Part shown: piece by piece, positions 1 through 8,175 of the stretch | Numbering within the stretch: position 1 is the first letter of the stretch | How the letters are laid out: each line of letters begins with the position of its first letter | Origin: DAINPP01 sp963667315 | GTDB taxonomy: Bacteria > Thermotogota > Thermotogae > MWEM01 | Direction of reading: 5' to 3' | DNA length: 64,000 nucleotides | Assembly (NCBI GenBank): GCA_963667315.1 | Contig: OY763325.1 | Coordinates: 2,790,001-2,854,000 of the forward strand | Translations under genes and position numbers: made by a program | The notes under the pieces: model-generated | Databases searched by the model: none | Seen by the model: only the letters and a program-made list of their open reading frames with translations | Told to the model about the DNA's origin: nothing

Positions 1-310
1 AAGGCTTGGCGATGTAATCGTCGGCACCGGAATCTATGCCGAAGATCTTATCCCTGTCGGTTCCCCTTGCCGATATAACGATAACCCCCATTGACGGATA
101 CTTTGCTCTCAGATATGGGATTTCATCGATGGATTCTCCATCGGGCAGCATGATATCCAGCAGAACGATATCCGGTTTTGATTTTTCCAGTTCAACCGTC
201 ATCTCATGCAGATTTTCCGCCTCTTTGATGTCATAATGTTCAACCAGAAGGTACGTTTTTAATATATCTCGAATATCTCCATCATCTTCGACGATCATTA
301 CTGATGGCAT
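1..310 (-). CDS. Response regulator, N-terminal receiver domain (partial, runs off window)
   Basis: Translated by hand from the minus strand; 103 codons are present before the window edge. The N-terminus reads MPSVMIVEDDGD. Receiver-domain residues are all visible: acidic pair D9/D10, phospho-acceptor D52 in LLDIMLPDG, S80 in VISARG and K102 in DDYIAKP. In-frame TGA codons lie just upstream of the ATG at 310, so the start is fixed, and a GGAGAG stretch precedes it. It follows phoU in the pst operon direction, so it is most likely the PhoB/PhoP-type regulator of phosphate starvation, but the output domain is outside the window and cannot be confirmed. Confidence 0.85.
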   Translation of the reverse strand, partial: MPSVMIVEDDGDIRDILKTYLLVEHYDIKEAENLHEMTVELEKSKPDIVLLDIMLPDGESIDEIPYLRAKYPSMGVIVISARGTDRDKIFGIDSGADDYIAKP

Positions 311-336
311 TCTTCATCACTCTCCAAATTCAATTC

Positions 337-1041
337 TTATGCTTCTTCGCCTGTTTCTTCAGCGAGCTTTTTTTTCAATTCTTTGATAACCGGTTTGATT
401 TCTTCACCCGTTTCGATGTAATAGGTTTCCCCGCAGAGATTCTTCGCATGGTCTGCGATTCTTTCGACATCCCTTGCGATCAGAGCGTAGATGATGATCT
501 CTTCCGAGCTTAAGGCATTGCTTTTATGTAATTCAGCGAGTTTTAAGGCGAGTTCTATTTCAAGGTTATCAACCTTTTTATCTCTGAGGATGACGTCTTT
601 GACCAGTTCAAGATCCCTGTCGCCAAAGGCCGTAAAGGTGTCTTTTATCATATCCATCGAGAGACCGATCATCTCTCTGAGTTCTCTTGGCGGATCGTAT
701 TTTTTATGAAGTCCTTTCAACTCGATGGTCTTCTTTCCGAAGTTACAGGCCAGATCCGCGATTCTCTCCAGATTGTTGGAAAATTTCAACATGGTGGTGG
801 AATAACGGAGATCCTTGATCATCGGTTTAAATCTGGCGTTGATATCGTAAACCGATTCCTCTATCTTTCTGTCGAGATCGTCTATCTCGTCATCAAGCTG
901 AAGGACTCTTTGAGCCATTCTTTCATCCCCGTCCTCCATTGACTGAACGGACATCTTGAACAACTGATGAACGAGAGAAAGCATCTTGGATATTTCGGCC
1001 TTGAGTAACAATAATTGATTTTCGTAATGAATTCCCTGCAT
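337..1041 (-). CDS. phoU: PhoU phosphate signalling protein
   Basis: A 234-residue, entirely helical-looking protein with the two-repeat PhoU arrangement (residues about 15-105 and 120-210) and acidic metal-binding segments such as LDDEIDDLDRKIEE and ERIADLACNFGKK / VERIADHAKNLCGE. PhoU couples the Pst transporter to the PhoR kinase and dampens phosphate uptake and signalling in the cytoplasm. It lies 11 bases after pstB on the same strand with a strong AAGGAGGAAG ribosome site just before the ATG. Length is normal for the family. The C-terminal tail is rich in Lys and Glu. Confidence 0.95.
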   Translation of the reverse strand: MQGIHYENQLLLLKAEISKMLSLVHQLFKMSVQSMEDGDERMAQRVLQLDDEIDDLDRKIEESVYDINARFKPMIKDLRYSTTMLKFSNNLERIADLACNFGKKTIELKGLHKKYDPPRELREMIGLSMDMIKDTFTAFGDRDLELVKDVILRDKKVDNLEIELALKLAELHKSNALSSEEIIIYALIARDVERIADHAKNLCGETYYIETGEEIKPVIKELKKKLAEETGEEA

Positions 1042-1052
1042 TTTCTTCCTCC

Positions 1053-1829
1053 TTAACTAATCTTCCCGGTGAGATATTCTTCAGTCTTCGGATCTTTTGG
1101 CTGTTTTACTATATCTGACGTTTTTCCGTATTCGATCAGATCTCCCTGGAACATGAACAGCATGTAATCTGAAATTCTCACAGCCTGGGCAAGATTGTGT
1201 GTTACGATTATTATAGTATATTTTGCAACCAGTTCTTCAAGAAGATTTTCAATATGTTTGGTGGCTATCGGGTCAAGTGCGGATGTGGGTTCATCAAGCA
1301 GGATGACTTCAGGGTCTACCGCGAGTGCCCTTGCGATACAGAGTCTCTGCTGCTGCCCGCCTGAAAGGCCCCAGGCTGACTTCTTCAGATCATCTTTGAC
1401 TTCGTCGAAGAGGGAGGCCTGTCGGAGTGATTTTTCAACAATCTCGTCCAGCTGCCCTTTTCTTCTGATCCCATGCAATTTCGGGCCGAATGTGATGTTG
1501 TCATAGATCGACATCGGGAAGGGGGTTGGTCTTTGAAAAACCATTCCGACTTTTTTTCTGAACTTGGTCAGATCGACGCCTCTGTCGTTGATATTTTGAT
1601 CTTCGAATAAGATTTCCCCTTCAGTCCGGTAAACCGGAATGTTATCGTTCATTCTGTTTATACTTCTTAATAAAGTGGATTTACCACAACCGGATGGGCC
1701 TATGATTGCCGTTATCCTGTTTTTTCCGAAATCGACGTTTATATCCTTTACACCGACTTTATCCCCGTAATAACCCGTGAAGTTCTTGACTCTGATAACC
1801 GGATTTTCTATCATGGAAGGATTACTCAT
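1053..1829 (-). CDS. pstB: Phosphate ABC transporter ATP-binding protein PstB
   Basis: A 258-residue ABC ATPase with Walker A GPSGCGKST (about residues 43-51), Q-loop in VGMVFQRPTPFPMSIYDN, signature LSGGQQQRLCIARALA and Walker B VILLDEPTSALDP. The FQRPTPFPMS segment is characteristic of PstB rather than other importers. It energises high-affinity phosphate import with PstA and PstC. It sits between pstA and phoU in the expected operon order, about 28 bases after pstA. Confidence 0.96.
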   Translation of the reverse strand: MSNPSMIENPVIRVKNFTGYYGDKVGVKDINVDFGKNRITAIIGPSGCGKSTLLRSINRMNDNIPVYRTEGEILFEDQNINDRGVDLTKFRKKVGMVFQRPTPFPMSIYDNITFGPKLHGIRRKGQLDEIVEKSLRQASLFDEVKDDLKKSAWGLSGGQQQRLCIARALAVDPEVILLDEPTSALDPIATKHIENLLEELVAKYTIIIVTHNLAQAVRISDYMLFMFQGDLIEYGKTSDIVKQPKDPKTEEYLTGKIS

Positions 1830-1857
1830 TTAAACACAACCTCCAAATATACCTGAA

Positions 1858-2691
1858 TTATTTTGTTTTCTGCATTCTGCCTCTGATGACGAATGCAATA
1901 GAATATATGATCAGAACGAATATCATCAACGTGGATATCGTTCCCTTTGCCATCCACTGTGCCTTTTCTCCGTATGCCATCGTGATGTAGTAAATATGTG
2001 TCGGGAGCGTCATGGTCGGATCAAACACACTATCCGGCATTCTCGTTGCGTAGAAGATGGCTCCTGTCAGTAACACCGGGGCTGTTTCACCGATAACACG
2101 CCCGCCGCCGATGAGAATAGCCGTCAGAATTCTGAGCCTTGCATAAGGGATCAACACTTTGAAAATAACCTCTGTCTTCTTGGCTCCGAGGGCATAGGCG
2201 GATTCTCTGATATCTCTCGGGATGGAACTCAGTGCTTCATGGACTGAGGAAGAGATGACCGGGAGTGTCATGATGGAAAGGGTCAGACTTCCCGAGAGGA
2301 TCGATGTCCTGAAGCCGAAGGCGATTGAGAACATCGCAAGGCCAAACAAACCGAAAACGACAGAGGGGACACCGGCTAATGATGTGATAGCGGTTAAAAG
2401 CAGTTCAGCCAGTTTGGAACGCCCACCGTACTCGGAGAGGTAAATCCCCGTCATGAGCCCTATTGGTATGGCAAAGAGAAGACTAAGCAGCAGCATGTAA
2501 ATACTTCCGAGTATTGCCGGGAAAATTCCGCCTGCCGTCATCCCGTCACTTGGCCCCTGAGTAAAGAACGCCCAGCTGAAATGCTGCAAGCCGTCAAAGA
2601 TCGTTGTGAGAAATATGAGGATGACGATTGCAAAAGCCATATAACTTATGATTCTGAATATCGTTGAAATAATCAAATCTCTTTTCATCAA
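1858..2691 (-). CDS. pstA: Phosphate ABC transporter permease PstA
   Basis: A 277-residue inner-membrane permease with about six membrane spans. The cytoplasmic coupling (EAA-type) loop is visible as EALSSIPRDIRESAYALGAKKTEVIFKV split across residues about 155-182. The family-typical GIYLSEYGG and GRVIGETAPVLLTG segments are present. It forms the membrane channel with PstC. It starts 9 bases after the pstC stop, consistent with translational coupling in one operon. Confidence 0.95.
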   Translation of the reverse strand: MMKRDLIISTIFRIISYMAFAIVILIFLTTIFDGLQHFSWAFFTQGPSDGMTAGGIFPAILGSIYMLLLSLLFAIPIGLMTGIYLSEYGGRSKLAELLLTAITSLAGVPSVVFGLFGLAMFSIAFGFRTSILSGSLTLSIMTLPVISSSVHEALSSIPRDIRESAYALGAKKTEVIFKVLIPYARLRILTAILIGGGRVIGETAPVLLTGAIFYATRMPDSVFDPTMTLPTHIYYITMAYGEKAQWMAKGTISTLMIFVLIIYSIAFVIRGRMQKTK

Positions 2692-2700
2692 ATCACCTGA

Positions 2701-3573
2701 TTATACATGTCTGTTCTTTGCGATAATGAATCTTGCCGTCAACGTTAATCCAAAGGAGAAGACGAGCAGGATGAGACCGCAAACAAACAATGCTGAATAA
2801 TGAATACTTCCGGCAGCTACTTCTCCCATTTCACTTGCAATTGCCGCAGTAAGAGGCTTTGCCGGGTCGAAGATGGATTCGGGTATGATGGCTGCACCAC
2901 CCGCTACCATCAGGACAACCATCGTTTCACCGATGATCCTGTTGACGGTTAGAATCGCAGCGTTCAGGATACCCGAAAGTGCCGCTCTTGATACAACTCT
3001 GAACCCCGCAGTGAATCTTGTTGCCCCAAGTGCAAGTGCTCCCTCTTTCATCGACAGGTTGACGGACTGCATGGCTTCCTGCATCAGTGATGCGGTAAAC
3101 GGCAGGGAAAGAATCGTCAATCCGATGGAGGCCATCAGAATGTTTTCCGGGGTGTATATTCCGAATTCTATGGACCACGGTGTGATGTACACCAGCATGA
3201 AAGCCCCGATAACAACGGACGGAACGCCTGAAAGAAGGTCTATGCCTGATTTAATAATCTTTACTTCCGTGTTGTTTGCATATTCATAAAGAAAAAACGC
3301 AATGATGTAACCGAGTGGGAGAACAAACAGCGCTGTTAATCCCGTTATCATCAATGAACCGACCAACATCGCCAGAATTCCGAATTCTGGATCGTATGAA
3401 CTGGTCGGATACCAGTAAATACTACCGAATAACTGATCCCCGACTTCGGTCAAAGCCGGCAGGGATTCTTTAACGATAAACCCTGTCAGGAATACCAATA
3501 TGACAATTCCCGTGAAGGCAATCGTGTTGATCAGTATGGTGTTGGTATGATATTTCAATTCTCTAGTGTTCAA
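2701..3573 (-). CDS. pstC: Phosphate ABC transporter permease PstC
   Basis: A 290-residue permease with an N-terminal membrane span at about residues 13-35, a periplasmic loop containing LFGSIYWYPTS (typical of PstC), and further spans. The coupling loop MQEAMQSVNLSMKEGALALG is at about 165-184. It pairs with PstA. It is separated from the upstream pstS by 145 bases that hold two hairpins, which may set a higher level of the binding protein than of the membrane parts. Confidence 0.95.
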   Translation of the reverse strand: MNTRELKYHTNTILINTIAFTGIVILVFLTGFIVKESLPALTEVGDQLFGSIYWYPTSSYDPEFGILAMLVGSLMITGLTALFVLPLGYIIAFFLYEYANNTEVKIIKSGIDLLSGVPSVVIGAFMLVYITPWSIEFGIYTPENILMASIGLTILSLPFTASLMQEAMQSVNLSMKEGALALGATRFTAGFRVVSRAALSGILNAAILTVNRIIGETMVVLMVAGGAAIIPESIFDPAKPLTAAIASEMGEVAAGSIHYSALFVCGLILLVFSFGLTLTARFIIAKNRHV

Positions 3574-3621
3574 GAACGTTCACCATCCTTAAAATCTGTA
3601 CTTGGAAAATTTAAAACTTGA

Positions 3622-3642
3622 GGGCCGAATGGCACTCGGCCC
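3622..3642. terminator. Hairpin between pstS and pstC
   Basis: Perfect 7-bp stem GGGCCGA/TCGGCCC with a 7-base loop. The T-rich tract (GATTTTTA) follows on the plus strand; on the minus strand, the direction of pst transcription, the stem is followed by CTCAAGTTTTAAATTTT. It probably acts as a partial terminator or 3'-end stabiliser of the pstS message. Confidence 0.5.
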
Positions 3643-3672
3643 GATTTTTAGAATAAGCTATTCACAGCAAAC

Positions 3673-3697
3673 ATGGGCGGAAATTAATTCCGCCCAT
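3673..3697. terminator. Strong hairpin immediately downstream of pstS
   Basis: Perfect 10-bp stem ATGGGCGGAA/TTCCGCCCAT with a 5-base loop, 21 bases beyond the pstS stop. A long T tract (TTTTTTATTTTT) lies on the plus-strand side, so for the minus-strand operon it precedes the stem rather than follows it. This makes it a poor intrinsic terminator but a good block to 3'-5' exonucleases protecting pstS mRNA. Confidence 0.55.
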
Positions 3698-3718
3698 TTT
3701 TTATTTTTAAAATCCGGA

Positions 3719-4543
3719 TTATTTACCGTATGCGCCTACGTAACCTGCTTCTCCAACAAGTTCCTGTCCTCTTGCGCTGAGACCGAATGTGATGTACTTC
3801 TTAACGTTTCCTGTTTCAGGGAATCCTTCTGTTGCGTCTACCCACATGAAGAGTGGTCTTGAAAGGTAGTATTCGCTTGTTAGGATTGTTGCGAGTGAAG
3901 GCATAACGCCTTCCAGGGTGAGAACTTTGATCTTGTCGTTAACGTATCCGTATCCTGTGTAAGCGATTGCGAACGGGTTCTTTGCAACGGAGTCGATTTC
4001 GAGCTGTGTTGATTCAACCATCATCGCTCTCGGGTCCATTCTTTCTCCATCAAGAACTTTTCCTTCGAATGTTTCGTATGTTCCGGAAGCTGTGTTTCTT
4101 GTGTAGAATGTGATCTTTTCTTTTGGCAATGTTGGGTCGAGGTCTGACCATCTTTTTGCTTTTCCCGTGTAGATAGCCTTCAGCTGTTCAACAGTGATGT
4201 TTTCCAGTCTGTTCTGTTTGCTGACGATGATAGCGATTCCGTCGTAACCGACTACGAAAGGAATGAAGTATTTGCCTTCGTCAGCCATCTTTACGATTTC
4301 TTTATCTTTCATCCATCTGCTTGTGTTAGCGATGTCTGCTGTTCCGTTGAAAAGAGCTGCGATCCCTGTTGATGATCCTGCACCTTCGAGTGTGATTTCC
4401 ATATCCGGGTAAAGTTCCTGCATTTCTTCAATCCAGAGCTGTGAGATTGGGAAAACGGTGTTGGAACCCTTGATAGCCATTGTGCTTGCGAAGCTTGTGA
4501 AAGCGATTGCGAGAATCATTGCAACTAAAAGAACTTTTTTCAT
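3719..4543 (-). CDS. pstS: Phosphate-binding protein PstS
   Basis: A 274-residue substrate-binding protein. Residues 1-20 form a signal peptide (KK, then a hydrophobic stretch ending FTSFAS). Phosphate-binding family motifs follow: KGSNTVFPISQLW, EGAGSSTGIAALFNGTADIANTSR and ARTNTASGTYETF-like TRNTASGTYETF. There is no lipobox cysteine, so it is probably a free periplasmic protein or anchored in another way. A strong AGGAGGG ribosome site precedes the ATG. It is the first gene of the pst operon. Confidence 0.95.
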   Translation of the reverse strand: MKKVLLVAMILAIAFTSFASTMAIKGSNTVFPISQLWIEEMQELYPDMEITLEGAGSSTGIAALFNGTADIANTSRWMKDKEIVKMADEGKYFIPFVVGYDGIAIIVSKQNRLENITVEQLKAIYTGKAKRWSDLDPTLPKEKITFYTRNTASGTYETFEGKVLDGERMDPRAMMVESTQLEIDSVAKNPFAIAYTGYGYVNDKIKVLTLEGVMPSLATILTSEYYLSRPLFMWVDATEGFPETGNVKKYITFGLSARGQELVGEAGYVGAYGK

Positions 4544-4680
4544 TTGAAACCCTCCTAAAAATAATAATTATTGTTCAAAAAAATAAATGCCTCTTTACGC
4601 TGCTATAGTATTCTCTGGATGTTCAATGATTATTTCGAAATATAAAGAATTATAAAGGAGCGAGTGCCTTAATAAAAAGA
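4544..4680 (-). promoter_or_regulatory. Probable pst operon promoter region (low detail)
   Basis: The pst operon must be transcribed from this AT-rich gap. On the minus strand a TATAAT hexamer lies at plus positions 4649-4654 and a weaker TACTAT nearer the gene. Neither has a good -35, which would fit an activator-dependent (PhoB/PhoP) promoter. I cannot recognise a convincing Pho box. Confidence 0.3.
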
Positions 4681-4700
4681 AGTGGTTTCAAAAGAAAAAA

Positions 4701-4721
4701 CTCAGGTGAAAAACACCTGAG
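4701..4721 (-). terminator. Intrinsic terminator after the FAD-subunit gene
   Basis: Perfect 8-bp stem CTCAGGTG/CACCTGAG with an A5 loop; on the minus strand it is followed by TTTTTTCTTTT. It lies 32 bases past the stop of the gene ending at 4753 and separates it from the pst operon. Confidence 0.85.
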
Positions 4722-4752
4722 TTTAAAATTATCCGAATTCTTCCCCGAAAGA

Positions 4753-5595
4753 TTAATCTTTCTCCCGGGTAAATAACCCTATCACAAGATTAGAAGCGAC
4801 TTTCCCCCTGTATTCGGCGGAAGCTCTGACGTCCGTAATCGGTGATACGACGGCTGCCGTCATAGCGGCGAGTTTTTCGGCCGTTTCTTCGTTGAATGGT
4901 AAGCCTCTCGCAATCGCTTCAATACTGTCCGCTCTTAAAACCGTTGGTCCAAGAGAACCGAAAGCCATCTTCAGATCAAGAAACATTCCCTTTTTCAGAG
5001 AATAAACGGCTCCCATGCTGGCGATAGAGATCGCCATCGCCTTTCTCTGTCCGACTTTTTTGAAGTATTGAACGGTATCTTTCCCGGGTTTGGGGATGAT
5101 GATGGCGTGTATATATTCGCCGCTTTCAAGCACCGTTTTCCCGGGTCCTTTGATAAAGTCTTCAAGGCGAATTGTTTTCTGTCCATTACGCTGATGAAGG
5201 ACGACGAGTGCATCCAGCAAATAAAGGGCAAGGACTCCGTCTCCGGCCGGCGAGGCGTTGGCAATATTTCCGGCAAGTGTTCCCCTGTTTCTGATCTGCG
5301 TTGAACCAATCTCGGAACAGGCTTTTATCAGGATCGGGAAGTTTTCCCGGATGATATCGCTGGCCAATACGGCCGAGTATGTTGTCTTACAAAGGATTCT
5401 GACAGCATCACCTTCATCAACAATACCTGTCAGATCATCTATTCTGTCAAGTGAAACCAGTTTTCTTGCTGAAAATCTTCCGGCACGCGCACGTACCATA
5501 ACGTCCGTTCCGCCGTTGAGGATGCCTGCGTCATGATCCAAATATTCAAAAAGCTCCTCTTCATCTCTGGGAAAAACCATTTCAAAGTCCTGCAT
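4753..5595 (-). CDS. FAD-binding subunit of a molybdopterin dehydrogenase (XdhB/CoxM family)
   Basis: A 280-residue protein with the two FAD-binding loops of the xanthine/CO dehydrogenase medium subunit: LNGGTDVMVRA (about residues 26-36) and the long GSTQIRNRGTLAGNIANASP segment (about 98-117), followed by the C-terminal flavoprotein domain. It would carry electrons from an iron-sulfur subunit to NAD. No molybdenum or 2Fe-2S subunit gene is in this window, so it is an orphan here; partners may be elsewhere. It follows the receiver protein by 45 bases on the same strand and ends at a clear terminator. Confidence 0.88.
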   Translation of the reverse strand: MQDFEMVFPRDEEELFEYLDHDAGILNGGTDVMVRARAGRFSARKLVSLDRIDDLTGIVDEGDAVRILCKTTYSAVLASDIIRENFPILIKACSEIGSTQIRNRGTLAGNIANASPAGDGVLALYLLDALVVLHQRNGQKTIRLEDFIKGPGKTVLESGEYIHAIIIPKPGKDTVQYFKKVGQRKAMAISIASMGAVYSLKKGMFLDLKMAFGSLGPTVLRADSIEAIARGLPFNEETAEKLAAMTAAVVSPITDVRASAEYRGKVASNLVIGLFTREKD

Positions 5596-5640
5596 ATTTT
5601 CACCGCCTGGTCATCAAAACTTGTCGGGGCAGATCAAGGA

Positions 5641-6027
5641 TTACCCCTTCTTATATCCATTCCTCTCAAGAATATTCTTAATCTTTAACTTATCAATCGG
5701 CTTCGCGATATAATCATCACATTTGTACTCGAATGATTTCACCACATTGTCGAAATCAGATAAAGCGGTCGTCATAATGATTTTAGCCTTTTCAAGTCCC
5801 TTATCGTTTTCATAATTCCGGATATCGTTTAAAAGTGTTTGTCCATCTTTATGCGGCATCATGATGTCCAAAAAAATGAAATCATAAGCATCGCTGCCGG
5901 AAGCCTCTATGAATTTCTTTAATCCCTCGTTTCCGTCCCGAGCCACATCACAGATGAAATATTCCTTCAACAGACTGCTGAGTATGCTGATGGAAACTTC
6001 ATCGTCTTCAACTATCAAAGCCTTCAT
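5641..6027 (-). CDS. Single-domain response regulator (CheY-like receiver)
   Basis: About 128 residues, receiver domain only. Visible residues: IVEDDE acidic pair, phospho-acceptor Asp in FIFLDIMMPHKDG, Thr in MTTALS and Lys in DDYIAKPID. The start is placed at 6027 (MKALIVEDDE) because GAGAGGTG lies five bases before that ATG; an ATG at 6042 has no ribosome site. No kinase is adjacent. The protein may work by protein contact or as a phosphorelay intermediate. It is probably co-transcribed with the downstream FAD-subunit gene, an unexpected pairing. Confidence 0.85.
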   Translation of the reverse strand: MKALIVEDDEVSISILSSLLKEYFICDVARDGNEGLKKFIEASGSDAYDFIFLDIMMPHKDGQTLLNDIRNYENDKGLEKAKIIMTTALSDFDNVVKSFEYKCDDYIAKPIDKLKIKNILERNGYKKG

Positions 6028-6071
6028 AAATACACCTCTCATTTTAATCGTTTAAACTCTTATTACTATTC

Positions 6072-6077
6072 ATTATA
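6072..6077 (-). promoter_or_regulatory. Possible -10 element for the receiver gene
   Basis: Perfect TATAAT on the minus strand, about 45 bases before the ATG at 6027. It lacks the TG extension and lies partly against the preceding terminator; no clear -35 was found. Confidence 0.35.
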
Positions 6078-6084
6078 TGATAAC

Positions 6085-6109
6085 ACAAAAAACGGGCATT
6101 TTAATGCCC
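6085..6109 (-). terminator. Intrinsic terminator of the manC operon
   Basis: On the minus strand GGGCATTAAAATGCCC is followed by GTTTTTTGTG. The stem lies about 40 bases beyond the manC stop and closes the four-gene run that begins at 10229. Confidence 0.75.
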
Positions 6110-6147
6110 TGATGCCTCGTTCATTTTGATATATTTGCAAAAACCGC

Positions 6148-7155
6148 TTACTGCTCATTAAAAAATCTCGAAACCTCTCTTACCTTCTGACAATCCTCTT
6201 CCCGACAGACGAGAATCCCCTCATCCGTTTCAACCACTATGATACCATTCAACCCGATAATCCCAACCTTCTTCCCGGATTGAGATTTGACAAAATTCTT
6301 CTCACAATCTATAAAACTTGTCTTTTCCGATATATCAGAATACCCTTCAAGCTCCCGGATAGATTCCCAGTTTCCGACATCCGACCAATCAAGCGCAACC
6401 GGAACGACCCGAACCTGTTCGGATTTCTCCATCAGGGCATAATCGATACTGATGGCGGGGCAGTTTTCATAGTATGCTACAACATTTTCGGCATCAAAGG
6501 GATTCATCTTCACGAGCGGATTGAAGACCTCCGGAGAACATTGTGACATCTCCTTCAGAAAATCTTCCCTCTTCCAAAGGAACATCCCGCTGTTCCAGAA
6601 AAAATTACCTTTTTTCAAATAGTCTTCCGCAACTTCCCTGACGGGTTTTTCCCTGAAATGAGCTGCCTTAAGGATGTGGTCATTAAACTTTTCACCAGCT
6701 TCAATATACCCATACCCCGTTTCAGGTCGTGTTGGTTTGATGCCGAAGGTATAAAGTCCGCCAAAGGTTTCCGCGCCTTCTTCTGCCAGACGGATAAACC
6801 GCCAGAATGCTGTTTTGTCGGGAATCCTGTGATCGGCGGGAAGGATCAGAACCGTTTCATCGTCATCCACCATCAGCATTCCGGCCATACAGGCTGCTGC
6901 CGTATTTCTTCTGAACGGTTCCCCGAGAATGTTTTTTTCGGGAATTTCCGGGATTTCCTTCAGTGTTCGTTCTTTATCCTTATGAGAGGTTACGACAAAC
7001 ACATCTTCAGGTTTCACGAACCCTTCCAATCTTTCATAGGTCTGTCGGATCAGACTCTTATCGCCAAAAAGTTTCAAAAACTGTTTGGGTGTTTCCTTCG
7101 TTGAAAGCGGCCAGAATCTTTCACCGCTTCCGCCTGCGAGAATTATGATCTGCAT
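6148..7155 (-). CDS. manC: Mannose-1-phosphate guanylyltransferase
   Basis: A 335-residue sugar-nucleotidyltransferase that makes GDP-mannose from mannose-1-P and GTP. The N-terminal signature LAGGSGERFWPLS and the ETPKQFLKL segment are diagnostic of GDP-mannose pyrophosphorylases; FREKP and the FWNSGMFLW motif of the active site follow. There is no C-terminal phosphomannose isomerase domain, so it is the short monofunctional form. The start at 7155 is preferred over 7176 because AGGGGGAAAGGT lies just before it and the protein then begins MQIIILAGG. It overlaps the upstream gene by 13 bases. It feeds the GDP-mannose 3,5-epimerase-like enzyme at 11.6 kb. Confidence 0.93.
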   Translation of the reverse strand: MQIIILAGGSGERFWPLSTKETPKQFLKLFGDKSLIRQTYERLEGFVKPEDVFVVTSHKDKERTLKEIPEIPEKNILGEPFRRNTAAACMAGMLMVDDDETVLILPADHRIPDKTAFWRFIRLAEEGAETFGGLYTFGIKPTRPETGYGYIEAGEKFNDHILKAAHFREKPVREVAEDYLKKGNFFWNSGMFLWKREDFLKEMSQCSPEVFNPLVKMNPFDAENVVAYYENCPAISIDYALMEKSEQVRVVPVALDWSDVGNWESIRELEGYSDISEKTSFIDCEKNFVKSQSGKKVGIIGLNGIIVVETDEGILVCREEDCQKVREVSRFFNEQ

Positions 7156-8171
7156 ACCTTTCCCCCTTTGTTGCATTTTTGGATAAACCGAAAATAGGAT
7201 GCCGTAAATTCATCGTTTAAGGTAGAACGATTTTTGTTTTTCCGCCAACAACCGTTTTCGAATGAATAATAACAGACTGACTCCGTAAAAAAATTCGTAC
7301 AAAAGTCAATCGCTGAAAATTCTATGATAAAACAATTATTACTGCTAGAGGCGATGTCGAGTGACAGAAACGGAACATCCAGCTTTTCATATATTCCTTT
7401 TGCATAATTCAAAATGTTTTCAGTCGGCTCTAAATCTGTTGTCATTATACCGGATCTGAAATCATTTTTCATGATTTTTCGATTGAAAACATAAAATTTA
7501 TCGTTTAAAATTTTCACCTTCCAGTCATTGTCCGGTTTATCGATATATTCCTGAAGGATGAATCGCATATTCGTTTCGTAATCCGCATGTTTTTTGACAA
7601 GATAACCCTTTACGACCTTTTTCAAGTGCAGAATCTTTCCCTTCGTCGAAAGAGTTGAGCGATATTTTTTTTGATACAGAGATTCCAGCCTGTTTTTATC
7701 CGTTATTTTGTGGACTTCTTTGCCCCTTGAACCATCGAGTAATTTGAAGACAACGGGATATTCGTTAACCGATGCGTGTTTTTGCAGGTTCTTCAGATTT
7801 GGGTAATACCCATAATCCTTATCTAAAAGCCCCTTTTCGATTTTCAGCAGTTCCTGTACCCCTTTATTCCTGTGTGCCTTTAGAAAAGCATAACCGGGAA
7901 TGAGTGTGTTTCTTTTAGAAAGGAATAACAGGATGTCTTCTATATAGGCCTTATATTCCGAATCTCCGGAACTTGTATAGATGATCAGGCTTTGTTCCAG
8001 TGAGGTGTAATGATGAAAGTTGTTGACAACCTCTTCAAATGTCGTCAGTTTAAAATCAAGACCCTTCTCTTCCAGGTTTTTTTGAATGCGGGTATAGTCT
8101 ACCCTTTCTCTGTTGTTCCGGTATCTTTCCAAATTATAAAGAGAGGTTATGATAAGATTCTGTTTGTACAT
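7143..8171 (-). CDS. ATP-grasp ligase-like protein
   Basis: A 342-residue protein of the ATP-grasp type. Visible pieces: YPVVFKLLDGSRGKEVHKI (nucleotide-binding strand and glycine loop, about residues 139-157), FILQEYIDKPDNDWKVKIL (about 205-223) and a C-terminal acidic metal-binding region FLSLDIASSS...FIIEFSA. The order resembles RimK-like peptide ligases. The substrate is unknown; its place between manC and a sugar epimerase suggests joining an amine or amino acid to a sugar acid of the surface polymer. It is one of three ATP-grasp genes in the polysaccharide region. An AAAGGA ribosome site precedes the ATG. Confidence 0.7.
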   Translation of the reverse strand: MYKQNLIITSLYNLERYRNNRERVDYTRIQKNLEEKGLDFKLTTFEEVVNNFHHYTSLEQSLIIYTSSGDSEYKAYIEDILLFLSKRNTLIPGYAFLKAHRNKGVQELLKIEKGLLDKDYGYYPNLKNLQKHASVNEYPVVFKLLDGSRGKEVHKITDKNRLESLYQKKYRSTLSTKGKILHLKKVVKGYLVKKHADYETNMRFILQEYIDKPDNDWKVKILNDKFYVFNRKIMKNDFRSGIMTTDLEPTENILNYAKGIYEKLDVPFLSLDIASSSNNCFIIEFSAIDFCTNFFTESVCYYSFENGCWRKNKNRSTLNDEFTASYFRFIQKCNKGGKVCRS

Positions 8172-8175
8172 CTGT

